DNA of 64,000 bases from contig CAZBSI010000001.1 of NCBI GenBank assembly GCA_964494345.1, positions 434,001 to 498,000 on the forward strand, written 5' to 3'. Both the position numbers and the translations under genes were made by a program. Positions within the stretch are counted from its first letter, which is position 1, and each line of letters begins with the position of its first letter. Shown one piece after another: positions 1 through 8,797 of the stretch. The stretch comes from DTKD01 sp964494345. Its GTDB lineage: Bacteria > Armatimonadota > UBA5829. A model generated the notes under the pieces. It searched no databases, was not told where the DNA came from, and saw only the letters and a list, made by a program, of their open reading frames with translations.

Positions 1-253
1 CGTTGAGCAGAAAATCCCTGGCAATTATCTCTTCCTGAGAAAACGCCGATAGGCTGTAGATGCCGGGTAGATCGACTACCCTGAACTCCTGACCTTTGCG
101 CCGTACTGTGCCTTCTTTGTGTTCGACGGTGACGCCGGGCCAGTTGCCGACGTGTTGATGGGAGCCGGTCAGTTCGTTAAATACTGTGGTTTTTCCGGAA
201 TTGGGGTTACCTGCGAGCGCTATGACGATATTGTTATCTTGCATTTCTTTCAT
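1..253 (-). CDS. feoB: Ferrous iron transport protein B, N-terminal part (runs off window start)
   Basis: This is the first 84 codons of FeoB, the inner-membrane Fe(II) transporter with a cytosolic G domain. The sequence shows the P-loop GNPNSGKTT, the G2 region VGNWPGVTVE and the G3 motif DLPG followed by IYSLS, in FeoB order. The ATG at 253 gives MKEMQDNNIVIALAGNP; an in-frame ATG at 244 is an alternative. The gene begins about 25 bp after the stop of a DtxR-type regulator that carries its own FeoA domain, so the two look like one iron-responsive unit. The membrane part lies outside the window. Identification is secure. Confidence 0.93.
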   Translation of the reverse strand, partial: MKEMQDNNIVIALAGNPNSGKTTVFNELTGSHQHVGNWPGVTVEHKEGTVRRKGQEFRVVDLPGIYSLSAFSQEEIIARDFLLN

Positions 254-278
254 AGACGGTATTCCGAACCAAAATCAA

Positions 279-1034
279 TTACTCGTTGACGACTTCCACC
301 TCGACGTGATCTGCCTCACTTTTTCTCAGCGAAAGATTATATCCTCTGATTTTTATCTCGATTGGGTCTCCAAACGGAGCCGTGCGTACGACTTCAAAGC
401 GTGTGTCGGAGGTCATCCCCATCTCGATAAGCCGCCTGCGAATCGGCCCACGGCCGGATACGAAAGCGATGCGGCCTTTCATACCGGGACAGAGTTCGCT
501 GAGGCGGGTGGATTTAATAGTAGCCGGCAAATAGCACACGTCAACCGGCACGTGGCCATCAGGATCCGTCCCTTCGGCAAGGAAACTGTGGAAATCGCTA
601 AGGCTAAATGCCTTTTCGTCACCGTGAGCCTGGATAAAATCGACGAGTTTGAGCAATCTATCAAGCGTCTCCGGCCGAATAGCGTGCTCAAGGCCGCAAG
701 CCTCAATTTCGGCCTGTTCTTCGGCTAGCCCCAGCACGCTGGTCAGAAACTCCCGAACAGCGGTATGCCTGTGCGCAACCCCCCTGGCGTGGTCCAACCC
801 ATCCTGAGTAAGCTCTACACTGCCGTAGGGCTGATATTTTACAAGGCCTTTTTCGGCCAGAGAGCGCAGCGCGCCTGATACGGACGGCATTCGCACGTTC
901 ATCTCGCGCGCAATATCCTTTACCCGGGCAATCTGATTGCGCACCTTAACGTTATATATAGCTTCCAGGTAGTCTTCCATTGAATGCGAAAGACTCGCGC
1001 CCTGCATATCAGCAGAGCCACCTCTGTGCATCAT
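279..1034 (-). CDS. DtxR/MntR-family metal-dependent regulator with C-terminal FeoA domain
   Basis: This 251-residue protein should repress iron-uptake genes when metal is bound. An N-terminal winged helix-turn-helix (about residues 15-75) precedes a dimerisation/metal domain with the typical ligand clusters HRH (88-90) and EACGLEH (111-117). An SH3-like FeoA domain occupies about 176-248 (LCPGMKGRI through GYNLSLRKSEADHV). The ATG at 1034 has a GAGGTG SD five bases upstream. feoB follows directly, and no separate feoA gene is seen, so the fused FeoA-like domain may serve regulation rather than transport. A perfect inverted repeat overlaps its promoter, implying autoregulation. Whether it senses Fe(II) or Mn(II) cannot be read from sequence; the feoB neighbour favours iron. 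Confidence 0.93.
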   Translation of the reverse strand: MMHRGGSADMQGASLSHSMEDYLEAIYNVKVRNQIARVKDIAREMNVRMPSVSGALRSLAEKGLVKYQPYGSVELTQDGLDHARGVAHRHTAVREFLTSVLGLAEEQAEIEACGLEHAIRPETLDRLLKLVDFIQAHGDEKAFSLSDFHSFLAEGTDPDGHVPVDVCYLPATIKSTRLSELCPGMKGRIAFVSGRGPIRRRLIEMGMTSDTRFEVVRTAPFGDPIEIKIRGYNLSLRKSEADHVEVEVVNE

Positions 1035-1046
1035 AGCGCACCTCTA

Positions 1047-1064
1047 AGTTAGCTTCACCTAACT
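1047..1064. promoter_or_regulatory. Palindromic operator, probable DtxR-type box
   Basis: AGTTAG-N6-CTAACT is a perfect 6-bp inverted repeat separated by CTTCAC. It resembles known DtxR/IdeR/MntR boxes built on TTAGG/CCTAA half-sites. It covers the -10 hexamer and probable start point of the regulator's own promoter, as expected for metal-dependent autorepression of the regulator-feoB operon. Confidence 0.75.
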
Positions 1065-1091
1065 ATAACATCTCCACCGACTTCGAGTCAA
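1062..1091 (-). promoter_or_regulatory. Sigma70-type promoter of the dtxR-feoB operon
   Basis: On the minus strand, TTGACT (1086-1091) is followed after 17 bases by TTATAG (1063-1068); TATAGT at 18 bases is an alternative -10. Transcription would start near 1055, inside the inverted repeat, leaving a 20-base leader with the SD. Confidence 0.7.
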
Positions 1092-1137
1092 CCTGCCGAT
1101 CTACTCAATATATAATCTGCACTAACCGAACATATGC

Positions 1138-1166
1138 TTGACTGATGGGTAATATTGAGTTATAAC
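1138..1166 (+). promoter_or_regulatory. Probable sigma70 promoter of the zinc-ribbon gene
   Basis: TTGACT (1138-1143), a 17-base spacer and TATAAC (1161-1166) lie about 85 bases upstream of the ATG at 1251. The gene also has a strong SD (AGAGGAGGT). Confidence 0.55.
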
Positions 1167-1250
1167 ACGGTTGATAGAGAGAGATTGTTGAATTGCTGCC
1201 GGCCGGAGTTTCGGCTGTCCTGGTTGGGAATCGGGTAGAGGAGGTCGGTT

Positions 1251-2252
1251 ATGATTAAGTGCGGAAAATGCGGATGTGAGAACCCCGAAGATAGAGCCGT
1301 ATGTGCGAAATGCTATAGCGAGTTGGGCGTGCCGCAGAGTCTCTCGTCTCGTTCAAAAGCATCCTCACGAAAGCTGCCGCCCTTAGCTGTCATTGCCGCA
1401 GTATTTGCTGCAATTGCTATTTTTGCGTTGATAACTGGCTCAATTGGCAACAACGTTCAGCGTCAGACCCCGACGAACTCGCAGGTGAGAGCTTATAGCA
1501 GCAGTCTTAACGTCGATCATCTGCAACAGATAGCATCAAATCGCCCTGGCGAATCCACAGAATCTGTCCAACAGACTCCTCCTCCGCCGGCCCAGGTTCA
1601 ACCTCAGGAAGCAGCGCCGTCTCTTCGCCCGTCCGATGCGTCGTCTGTGCCTGTTCAGCCTTCCGCGCCCACCGCCCGCCCTGCGTCAGTTACGCCTAAT
1701 GCGAGCAGCCGAGAATTTGAAGAACAACAGCGTAAAATGGAGCAGATGCAGCGTCAACAAGAGGATTTGTACCGCCGGCAACAGGAGCAGTTGCAGGCAA
1801 ATCAACGCGAGTTGGATAGAATACAGCGACAGCAGGAAGAGCAAATGCGCCAGTACCAGCGCGCTCAAGAAGCACAAGCACGCGAAAATCAGCGCAAACA
1901 GGAAGAGTTGAATCGCCAACTTGAGGAAAGTCGCCGCAAACAGGAAGAGCAGGCGCGAGAAAATCAGCGTAAGCAGGATGAATATAACAGGCAAATGGAA
2001 GCGGATCGTCGCAGACAACAGGAGCAGGCGGAGAGGGATCGCAGGAGAAATGAAGCGATCGCCCGCGCACAGGATAAAGTCGCAAACGCTCAGAAAAAAC
2101 TAGCCGAAGCAAACGCAACGCTAAACAGAGATCTCTCCAGCAGCAGCGGCGCCACTTGGGTGGAATCAGACAGAAGAAGAGTCGATTCGGCCCAACGCGA
2201 CCTCTCCAACGCCCAACGTGAGCTTGCGGATGTTATGCGGAGGGGATGGTAG
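1251..2252 (+). CDS. Zinc-ribbon, single-TM, coiled-coil protein of unknown function
   Basis: I do not recognise this 333-residue protein as a named family. It opens with a treble-clef type zinc ribbon (KCGKCGCENP... CAKCYSELG, residues 3-26). One hydrophobic segment follows at about 44-67 (PPLAVIAAVFAAIAIFALI), then a Pro/Ser/Ala-rich linker to about 155. A long Gln/Glu/Arg coiled coil covers about 158-330. Near-repeats of the unit QEEQARENQRKQ occur in the coil, and the DNA repeats there too (around 1875-1910 and 1950-1985). The layout fits a cytosolic zinc ribbon anchored to the membrane with an extracytoplasmic coiled coil. The SD and start are clear. Confidence 0.75.
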   Translation: MIKCGKCGCENPEDRAVCAKCYSELGVPQSLSSRSKASSRKLPPLAVIAAVFAAIAIFALITGSIGNNVQRQTPTNSQVRAYSSSLNVDHLQQIASNRPGESTESVQQTPPPPAQVQPQEAAPSLRPSDASSVPVQPSAPTARPASVTPNASSREFEEQQRKMEQMQRQQEDLYRRQQEQLQANQRELDRIQRQQEEQMRQYQRAQEAQARENQRKQEELNRQLEESRRKQEEQARENQRKQDEYNRQMEADRRRQQEQAERDRRRNEAIARAQDKVANAQKKLAEANATLNRDLSSSSGATWVESDRRRVDSAQRDLSNAQRELADVMRRGW

Positions 2253-2260
2253 GGCTTGAA

Positions 2261-2302
2261 TGAAAAAACTCAGCAAGCCACAATTTCAGGCTACGCTGAG
2301 TT
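2261..2302 (-). terminator. Rho-independent terminator of the initiator tRNA
   Basis: The stem AACTCAGC/GCTGAGTT (2267-2274 with 2295-2302) contains an inner AGCC/GGCT pairing. On the minus strand it is followed by six T, directly downstream of the tRNA. Confidence 0.8.
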
Positions 2303-2312
2303 AATAGAAAAA

Positions 2313-2389
<77 letters not shown>

Positions 2390-2483
2390 TCAACGTTAGA
2401 TAGTATACCACTCCGCGCCCGGTCTGTAAAGCGTTCGGGCGCAATTAATGCAAAATCTCTAAATATGCCTGATCGCCAGCAGA

Positions 2484-3704
2484 TTATGCAAGGGTTATTC
2501 GTCCAAACTTCAGCTTGCCGACGCGCAATACCTGGCCGTCGACTGGTTTTATCGAGCCCATAACATCGGAGAGCTTCTCCCCATCAATGGATACCGCGCC
2601 GGACTGAATCAGCCGCCGAGCCTCGCTGCTGGATGTCGCCAACTGCCCGAGCGTGATTAACTTCACAAGCCTTATGGAGCCGTCCTCCAAATCATTTGAC
2701 GTTAATTCGATCGCGGGCATATCCTGTGGGACCTCACGAGAGCTGAATACTCTTTCAAACTCAGTCTGAGCTTCAACGGCAGCTTGGGCTGAGTGGTAAA
2801 TCGTTACGATTTCTCTCGCCAGGCGCTTTTTGGCGTCCATCGGATGCACACTTCCGGACTCAATGCCCTTGATAATCGAATCAATTTCGTCTAACGCGAC
2901 ATCGGTGCAAAGTGTGAAGTACTCAGCCATCACGTTATCCGGAATGGACATAATCTTGCCGAACATGTCCGACGGCTCGTCGGTCACAGCCACATAATTG
3001 CCCAGCGATTTGCTCATCTTCTGCACGCCATCAAGACCCGGCAGAATCGGCAAAAACAACCCAACCTGAGCCTCCATCCCGTTGGCTTCCTGCAAATCAC
3101 GGCCCATCAGGATGTTAAATCTCTGGTCGCTGCCTCCGACTTCCACGTCAGCTTCCACTTGCACCGAATCAAGCGCCTGCGCGATTGGATATAAAAGCTC
3201 ATGCAACCCCACCGGACGGCCTTCAGCCAGCCTGTTCTGGAAGTCGTCGCGCTCAAGGATGCGTGCCACCGTAACGCGAGAAGTCTCTCGAACCACGTCC
3301 CCAAAACTCATCTTGCCGAGCCAGTCGCCGTTGAACGTGAGTGTTGTCTTGGATTTGTCGAGTATCAACCAAAACTGAGTGGCGAAAGTCTCTGCGTTGG
3401 CCTTGATCTGTTCTGCCGAAAGCATTGGGCGAGTCTCGGATTTGCCGGATGGGTCACCAATCGACGCGGTGAAATCGCCCACAATCAGGACAACATGATG
3501 GCCCAGGTCTTGAAATTGACGCATTTTACGCAGTACCACGGCGAATCCAATATGAATATCAGAGGCAGTCGGGTCTATGCCGAGCTTAATTCGCAGCGGT
3601 TTGCCTGTCTTTTGCGATTTCTTTAACTTTTCAATAAGCGCTTCCTCTGGAACGATATCCAAAGTACCGCGTTTGATAATCTCAAATTGTTCTTCTACTG
3701 TCAC
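2484..3704 (-). CDS. tyrS: Tyrosyl-tRNA synthetase
   Basis: This class I synthetase charges tRNA-Tyr. The Rossmann domain carries the HIGH-type signature as HIGF (residues 51-54 from the chosen start) within LGIDPTASDIHIGF. The tyrosine pocket region VEVGGSDQRFN and the KMSKS loop (229-233) follow, and a C-terminal S4 RNA-binding domain (about 346-406) ends the protein. The reading frame is open to 3764, but the GTG at 3704 (MTVEEQFEI) has an AGGAG SD seven bases upstream and matches the family start, giving 406 residues. It lies between a SpoIID-like gene and tRNA-fMet on the same strand. Confidence 0.96.
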   Translation of the reverse strand: MTVEEQFEIIKRGTLDIVPEEALIEKLKKSQKTGKPLRIKLGIDPTASDIHIGFAVVLRKMRQFQDLGHHVVLIVGDFTASIGDPSGKSETRPMLSAEQIKANAETFATQFWLILDKSKTTLTFNGDWLGKMSFGDVVRETSRVTVARILERDDFQNRLAEGRPVGLHELLYPIAQALDSVQVEADVEVGGSDQRFNILMGRDLQEANGMEAQVGLFLPILPGLDGVQKMSKSLGNYVAVTDEPSDMFGKIMSIPDNVMAEYFTLCTDVALDEIDSIIKGIESGSVHPMDAKKRLAREIVTIYHSAQAAVEAQTEFERVFSSREVPQDMPAIELTSNDLEDGSIRLVKLITLGQLATSSSEARRLIQSGAVSIDGEKLSDVMGSIKPVDGQVLRVGKLKFGRITLA

Positions 3705-3780
3705 GGAAAGCTCCTGATGTGTGTTGGCCCCAAAAATGCAGCGGGCACGTTCATATCGTAACACGGTGTAAGGCGGCTGG

Positions 3781-5013
3781 TCAACGTTCTTGAGATTCCG
3801 AATCGGGTGGGGGAGCGACCTTCGCCTGACTCAGGCACGATCGGTTTGTGAGCGTGGTGCCGGGAAAGTAGTGCGCTAAAATCTGTGCGCAGGTGTAGTT
3901 GAACGGTGGCTTTGCAAGTTCACCTGCTCCCACCTGACACATACCAATCCCGTGCCCAAAGCCTTTGCCTTTTAATGTGACCTTACCGCCTGAGCACGAT
4001 TCTATGGTAAACAAGGTGCTGGGAATCACACTGCCGCCGATTGCCCAGCGGAATGAGTTCCCTCCAACAGTGGTTTGCCCCTTATCCCCGCACACTGTTA
4101 ATAATAAAGCTCGTCCCGAAGAGGTTGTCTTATATATCGAAATGCTTTGCAAACCCTCAGCTTCTTTAACCCCTGCTGCCATCAGTTTTTTGGATATCTC
4201 ATCAAGGGTGAAGATCTTTTCCCAGGTTCTATGGGCTACACCCTCGGGTTCAATCACGCTGATTAAATAAGGGATAGCCGATTTGCTGTCCTGGCTGTAA
4301 CACTCCGTGACGCCACCGCAATCAGACGCGTACATTATGGAAGCCACCTGGCCTTGGTAGGTCAGTATCTGGCCGGCAGTGGCAGCGACCGCACGGATAT
4401 AAGCCGGGGTTTCGCGTTGTGCGCCATCATATACGTGGCAGTGAACGTTGTCACACAGATCGTAACCATCTGCCGCATGCCTGTTCCGCCCTCGAATAGT
4501 ATAAGTCCTGGCGGCGATCGCCTGCGCTTTTAGGGCCTCAGCAGGAAAAAACGCGGGCATCTCGCCGGCCAGCACGCCGATTAGATAGTCCTCAAGCGTG
4601 ATAATACTGACTAGTTGCAAAGCACCATTCTTGGCGGAGATCTCCAAGGAGCCGCGATATTGCTTGCTCGACCTGCCCGGTGCGTCGACGGTGATAAAAC
4701 CGCCTTTGTCCTTTGGGGTTACTGTAACGGATCCGTCTACCGAGATTTTTTGGCCGTTGATTAGTTTTACCAGCACTTGGCCGGAGTTGAAATCAAAAGC
4801 CGCAGGTTCGAGATTAGTGCAGGCGCCGACTACATCAGATGTGCCGGTTCGTGTAATGGTATAGTCGGATGACGCCAGCGCTGTCGCTTGTTTAATGCCT
4901 TTGAAGTATCGAACAAGGCCGATGCGAAGGGACTCATCAGCGGACAGCGATTGAGGCAACGCCGGGCAGGCGAGAGCCACCAAAAGCGCCATATACCAAC
5001 CGCATTTATACAT
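3781..5013 (-). CDS. SpoIID/LytB-domain secreted protein
   Basis: This 410-residue protein is exported: a signal peptide (MYKCGWYMALLVALACPALPQSLSA) precedes the mature part. SpoIID/LytB proteins bind or cleave peptidoglycan glycan strands; B. subtilis SpoIID is a lytic transglycosylase. Typical signatures are visible: LEDYLIGVLAGEMPAFFPAEALKAQAIAARTY at about 143-172, a Cys-containing YASDCGGVT block, and GHGIGMCQVGAGELA near 355. Outside sporulators these genes are cell-wall amidase enhancers of poorly known role, and no other sporulation gene is seen here. The tyrS start lies 76 bp downstream, so cotranscription is likely. Confidence 0.88.
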   Translation of the reverse strand: MYKCGWYMALLVALACPALPQSLSADESLRIGLVRYFKGIKQATALASSDYTITRTGTSDVVGACTNLEPAAFDFNSGQVLVKLINGQKISVDGSVTVTPKDKGGFITVDAPGRSSKQYRGSLEISAKNGALQLVSIITLEDYLIGVLAGEMPAFFPAEALKAQAIAARTYTIRGRNRHAADGYDLCDNVHCHVYDGAQRETPAYIRAVAATAGQILTYQGQVASIMYASDCGGVTECYSQDSKSAIPYLISVIEPEGVAHRTWEKIFTLDEISKKLMAAGVKEAEGLQSISIYKTTSSGRALLLTVCGDKGQTTVGGNSFRWAIGGSVIPSTLFTIESCSGGKVTLKGKGFGHGIGMCQVGAGELAKPPFNYTCAQILAHYFPGTTLTNRSCLSQAKVAPPPDSESQER

Positions 5014-5092
5014 AGTCCACCTTCACCCCGGGTATAATCCGCGCCAATCCAAAATGTTTCTCAGATTATCACGCGAAATTACGCCTGTCAAG

Positions 5093-5122
5093 TTGACCGG
5101 ACGTGTGTGAGAATGTTATAAT
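5093..5122 (+). promoter_or_regulatory. Promoter of tRNA-Lys
   Basis: TTGACC (5093-5098), an 18-base spacer and a perfect TATAAT (5117-5122) end 11 bases before the mature tRNA 5' end. Confidence 0.75.
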
Positions 5123-5133
5123 CTTTTGGTCGT

Positions 5134-5209
5134 GGGTCGGTAGCTCAGTTGGTAGAGCAGTGCCCTTTTAAGGCATTGGTCACGGGTTCGAGTCCCGTCC
5201 GACCTACCA
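5134..5209 (+). tRNA. tRNA-Lys (TTT)
   Basis: This 76-nt cloverleaf has acceptor GGGTCGG/CCGACCT, a D-arm GCTC/GAGC, anticodon loop CTTTTAA with anticodon TTT, the T-arm motif GGTTCGAGTCC, and an encoded CCA. It converges on cysK, whose stop lies 13 bp downstream. Confidence 0.97.
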
Positions 5210-5221
5210 TGACCAAATCCC

Positions 5222-6145
5222 CTACAACAAACTCGTGCTGAAATACCTCTCCGCCCTGTCCGGAAGTACTGTCACTACTCGACTATCCGCGCCCAGCCGC
5301 TTCGCAAGCTGCATAGCAGACCAGACGTTTGCCCCTGACGAGGTTCCAACTAACGCGCCCTGCACACTGGCGATCTTCCGGGTCATATCTATCGCATCGT
5401 CGTCGGATACTGTGATTATTTCGTCAATCAGGTCCACGTCAAGAACAGGTGGAATGAACCCATCCCCTATGCCCTGAATCACGTGGAATCCCGGTTCATG
5501 GCCGAGCAGCGCTGCGGAGTTCTTCGGTTCAACCGCAACAATCAGCGTGTCAGGCCTTTTTTCTTTTAATAATCGCGCTACACCGGTCAACGTTCCGCCG
5601 CTGCCCACTCCCGCTACAAACGCGTCGACATTGCCATCCATCTGCTCCCAAATCTCCGCTGCCGTGGTTAGGTAGTGAACCTCTGGGTTAAGCGGGTTTC
5701 TGAATTGGCCGAACAGGAAGGAGTCATCGATTTGTTTATGAATCTCCTCGGCTCTATTTACCGCGCCCGTGATGCTCTCCTCAGCAGGGGTTTCTATGAG
5801 CTCCGCACCGAGCACCCTGATCAGCCTCTTGCGTTCCTCGCTCATATCAGATGGCATGCATATCACACATCCATAGCCCTTTAACCGAGCGACAAAAGCA
5901 ATGGCTATACCGGTGTTGCCGCTGGTCGCCTCTACTATCGTGGCGCCGGGTTTGAGCTTGCCGGATTGTTCGGCCTGTTCAACAATATACTTCGCGACCC
6001 TGTCCTTAACGCTGCCGGCCGGGTTCAAAAACTCCGCCTTGCCAAACACACACCCGCCGGATAGCTCGCAGAGCCGTAGCATCGGCGTATTGCCGACGAG
6101 ATCAATGATATTATCAATGCACAAAAGATTATTATTGTTTGACAA
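5222..6145 (-). CDS. cysK: Cysteine synthase (O-acetylserine sulfhydrylase)
   Basis: This PLP enzyme makes cysteine from O-acetylserine and sulfide. The PLP lysine is in NPAGSVKDR (Lys47 from the chosen start), the substrate loop EATSGNTGIA follows, the phosphate cradle is GVGSGGTLTG, and SSGANV sits near the C-terminus. The length (307 aa) is normal. The start is ambiguous: GTG at 6151 overlaps the SD, whereas TTG at 6145 sits five bases after GGGAGGG, so I prefer TTG. It is the last gene of the minus-strand run miaA-hfq-dapF-dapL-hflX-cysK. A CBS-type sulfhydrylase with another sulfur donor is possible, but no regulatory domain is attached. Confidence 0.94.
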   Translation of the reverse strand: MSNNNNLLCIDNIIDLVGNTPMLRLCELSGGCVFGKAEFLNPAGSVKDRVAKYIVEQAEQSGKLKPGATIVEATSGNTGIAIAFVARLKGYGCVICMPSDMSEERKRLIRVLGAELIETPAEESITGAVNRAEEIHKQIDDSFLFGQFRNPLNPEVHYLTTAAEIWEQMDGNVDAFVAGVGSGGTLTGVARLLKEKRPDTLIVAVEPKNSAALLGHEPGFHVIQGIGDGFIPPVLDVDLIDEIITVSDDDAIDMTRKIASVQGALVGTSSGANVWSAMQLAKRLGADSRVVTVLPDRAERYFSTSLL

Positions 6146-6190
6146 ACTCACCCTCCCATAGGTGGAGCATCTCTCCAGTATATAAATAGA

Positions 6191-7480
6191 TCACATTGTC
6201 GAGGCGATATAAGGCTCAAACCTTGCGGCGATGTCTGGAGGCACTTCTGCCTGCAAATGTACGCCTTCCGTTAAATATTCAGTGCTGAGAATGCGGCCGT
6301 GCTCGTGACACAACGCAACAAGATCCCCTCGATTATACGGCAAAACCACATCCACCCGCTGCATCAATCGAGATATGGCTCTGTGAATCAACGTTTCCAG
6401 ATACTGCCGACCTTCGCCGGTACGCGCAGACATATAACACGAATCCGGTGTCTCGGCGACCAGCCTGCGAAGCTCATATTGATCCTTAATGACGTCGCTT
6501 TTGTTGAACACCGTGATCATATGCTTCCCCTGAACCCCAAGGTCACTAAGCACACTCGCCACCGCCGCCCGCTGTTCGTCAGCAAAATGATGACCAGCAT
6601 CGACGACGTGTATTAAAAAATCCGAATCGATTACCTCTTCCAGAGTCGCTCTGAACGCCGCCACCAGATGGTGAGGCAGATTACGGATAAATCCTACTGT
6701 GTCGGAAACAAGCACTGATACTCCATCAGCCAGCTCGACCCGCCGCGTAGTCGGGTCCAGTGTAGCAAATAATCTCGCATCCGCCTCAACATCCGCACCA
6801 GACAGCAAATTCAGAAGCGTCGATTTGCCCGCGCTAGTATATCCTACCAGAGCCGCGCCGGGAATGTGAAGCTGCCGGCGCGCCTTGTTTTGAACCGCCC
6901 TGTGCTTCACCACTTTTTCAAGCTCGCCTTTAAGAAGCGCAATGCGATCACGAACCCGGCGCCTATCGGTCTCAAGTTTGGTCTCGCCAGGGCCTCTGGT
7001 AGCTACCCCGCCGCCAGCGCCACCTCCCACTCGCGACATCGCTATACCTTTGCCGGATAATCTCGGCAGCAGATATTGCAGTTGGGCCAGTTCGACCTGC
7101 AGCTTGCCCTCACTGGTTCTAGCACGCTGAGCGAAAATGTCCAGAATAAGCTGAGTACGGTCGACAATGCGCACGCTGATTGCTGTCTCGAGATTGCGCT
7201 GCTGAGCAGGAGACAGGTCCGCACCGACAATGGCCACGTTTGCGCCGCTTTCCTGCACCCGCATCAGCGCTTCTTCTGCGTTGCCGGAACCAATGTAGAA
7301 CCGAGCATCGGGATACAGCCTGCGCACGTGCATCTCATCGACAACCGCGACATTGGCGGTCTCCGCCAGCAGCCTCAACTCCTCGGTGTTGGCGTCGGAT
7401 TCACGCTGATCACGAGTGTCGACCACTATCAGCAGGCCGTTATCCCCAGCATCCGTAATATGTGTCGTAGTTTGATTCAT
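6191..7480 (-). CDS. hflX: Ribosome-associated GTPase HflX
   Basis: HflX binds the 50S subunit and splits stalled ribosomes under stress. The N-terminal HflX domain (about 1-195) includes the glycine-rich segment GGGAGGGVATRGPGETKLE. The G domain carries the P-loop GYTSAGKST, G3 DTVGF and G4 NKSD. The length of 429 is typical. The ATG at 7480 lies 37 bp after dapL. In E. coli hflX follows hfq directly; here two lysine-pathway genes are inserted between them. Confidence 0.95.
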   Translation of the reverse strand: MNQTTTHITDAGDNGLLIVVDTRDQRESDANTEELRLLAETANVAVVDEMHVRRLYPDARFYIGSGNAEEALMRVQESGANVAIVGADLSPAQQRNLETAISVRIVDRTQLILDIFAQRARTSEGKLQVELAQLQYLLPRLSGKGIAMSRVGGGAGGGVATRGPGETKLETDRRRVRDRIALLKGELEKVVKHRAVQNKARRQLHIPGAALVGYTSAGKSTLLNLLSGADVEADARLFATLDPTTRRVELADGVSVLVSDTVGFIRNLPHHLVAAFRATLEEVIDSDFLIHVVDAGHHFADEQRAAVASVLSDLGVQGKHMITVFNKSDVIKDQYELRRLVAETPDSCYMSARTGEGRQYLETLIHRAISRLMQRVDVVLPYNRGDLVALCHEHGRILSTEYLTEGVHLQAEVPPDIAARFEPYIASTM

Positions 7481-7516
7481 GCATTGCCAGCAATCAGCGC
7501 CATACAGCCGATTGAC

Positions 7517-8701
7517 TCAGGCCTGGCTCCAGTTTATATTCAATTTTGCCAGTCTCTTCACGGCCTCGACAACCCGATCGCCATCAACGTCACCGGCCAC
7601 TGTCAACGACATCCTGACATATCCCTCGCCATACTCGCCGTAACCGTTGCCCGGTATCACCAGAACCCCTGCCTCGGTTAAAAGGATCTTGGCAAAATCG
7701 GAGGATGAGTAACCTTCCGGCACCCTGGCCCACACATACAAAGACGCAGACGGCTTAGAGACCTTCCAGCCGATCTCGTTCAGCCCATCCACCAATACAT
7801 CACGCCGTTTCTTGTATAGCGACAGTGTCTCCTCGTTAGTTACATTCAAAAGCGCATATCCCGCAGCAAGGTCGATAGCGGGGAATTGCCGTGAATCTAG
7901 ATTAGACTTCAGCTTATTAAGCGCAGCTACAACGTCACGATTGCCCACCGCAAACCCGATCCTCCAACCTGTCATATTAAACGACTTGGACAGCGAGTGC
8001 ATCTCGATAACCACGTCCTTTGCGCCGTCCACCTGCAGCATACTCGGCGCGATATATCCATCAAAAGTAACGTCGCAATATGCGATATCACTGACAACTG
8101 CGATGTCGTATTCCCGTGCGAACTTTACCACGTCCTGATAGAACTCAAGATTCGCAACCCCACCCGTAGGGTTATTGGGATAATTCAAAAACATCAGCTT
8201 GGCAGCTTTGGCTGCATCAGTCGGAATCTGGCTCAGATCGGGTAGAAAACCGTTCTCCTCCAGCAGCGGCATAGCGACAGTATCGCCACCCGCCATCAGC
8301 GTGTTGACTTTGTACACCGTATAGCCCGGATCCGGCACCAGGCTGATATCGCCAGGGTCGATCATAGCCCAACATACATGCGACAGCCCGTCCTTCGAAC
8401 CCAGCAGCAGCATCGCCTCCGAGTCGACGTCAAGTTCTACTCCGAAGCGTCTTTTATACCATTTGACCACAGCGTCAAGATACTCCGGCCAACCTGCCTC
8501 ACTCTCGTCGTAGCGGTGGGTTTCCGGGTCATTTGCCACCTCACACAGCTTATCGACAATAGGCTGAGGGGTGGGCTGATCGGGGTCGCCGATACTCAGA
8601 TTAATGAGGTCCACGCCATCGGCAACGGCCTTCGCTCGTAGTCGTGCAATTTCTCCAAATAAATAAGGGGGGATTTTATCCAGTCTCTGCGCTCGCTGCA
8701 A
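7517..8701 (-). CDS. dapL: LL-diaminopimelate aminotransferase
   Basis: This fold-type I PLP aminotransferase converts tetrahydrodipicolinate to LL-diaminopimelate in one step, bypassing the acylated dap intermediates. Visible features are IPPYLFGEI at the N-terminus, the SIGDPDQPTP block, the YPNNPTGG motif, and the PLP lysine in SLSKSFNMTGWRIGF. The length of 394 is in the family range. TTG at 8701 is five bases after GGAGG and gives an N-terminus typical of the family; the longer frame to 8713 would start inside the SD itself. dapF lies immediately upstream, which supports DapL over other class I aminotransferases. Confidence 0.9.
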   Translation of the reverse strand: MQRAQRLDKIPPYLFGEIARLRAKAVADGVDLINLSIGDPDQPTPQPIVDKLCEVANDPETHRYDESEAGWPEYLDAVVKWYKRRFGVELDVDSEAMLLLGSKDGLSHVCWAMIDPGDISLVPDPGYTVYKVNTLMAGGDTVAMPLLEENGFLPDLSQIPTDAAKAAKLMFLNYPNNPTGGVANLEFYQDVVKFAREYDIAVVSDIAYCDVTFDGYIAPSMLQVDGAKDVVIEMHSLSKSFNMTGWRIGFAVGNRDVVAALNKLKSNLDSRQFPAIDLAAGYALLNVTNEETLSLYKKRRDVLVDGLNEIGWKVSKPSASLYVWARVPEGYSSSDFAKILLTEAGVLVIPGNGYGEYGEGYVRMSLTVAGDVDGDRVVEAVKRLAKLNINWSQA

Positions 8702-8740
8702 AACTTCCTCCAAGTAGATAATATAGTCAGTTGATAATAT

Positions 8741-8765
8741 CGGGCGAAGTCATCGACTCCGCCCG
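8741..8765. other. Hairpin between dapF and dapL
   Basis: CGGGCG-A-AGTC-ATC-GACT-C-CGCCCG forms a strong stem with one internal mismatch. There is no T-run, so it may tune or process the dapF-dapL message rather than terminate it. Confidence 0.5.
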
Positions 8766-8797
8766 ACCAATACGTCATTCGCTATGTCTTACGACAA

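Noticed and set aside
186..728. 180-codon plus-strand frame over feoB/dtxR
   Set aside because: It is antisense to two clearly conserved genes and has no SD or family resemblance.
3781..5013. Evidence that the organism sporulates
   Set aside because: SpoIID-domain and STAS proteins occur widely outside sporulators, and no specific sporulation gene is in the window.
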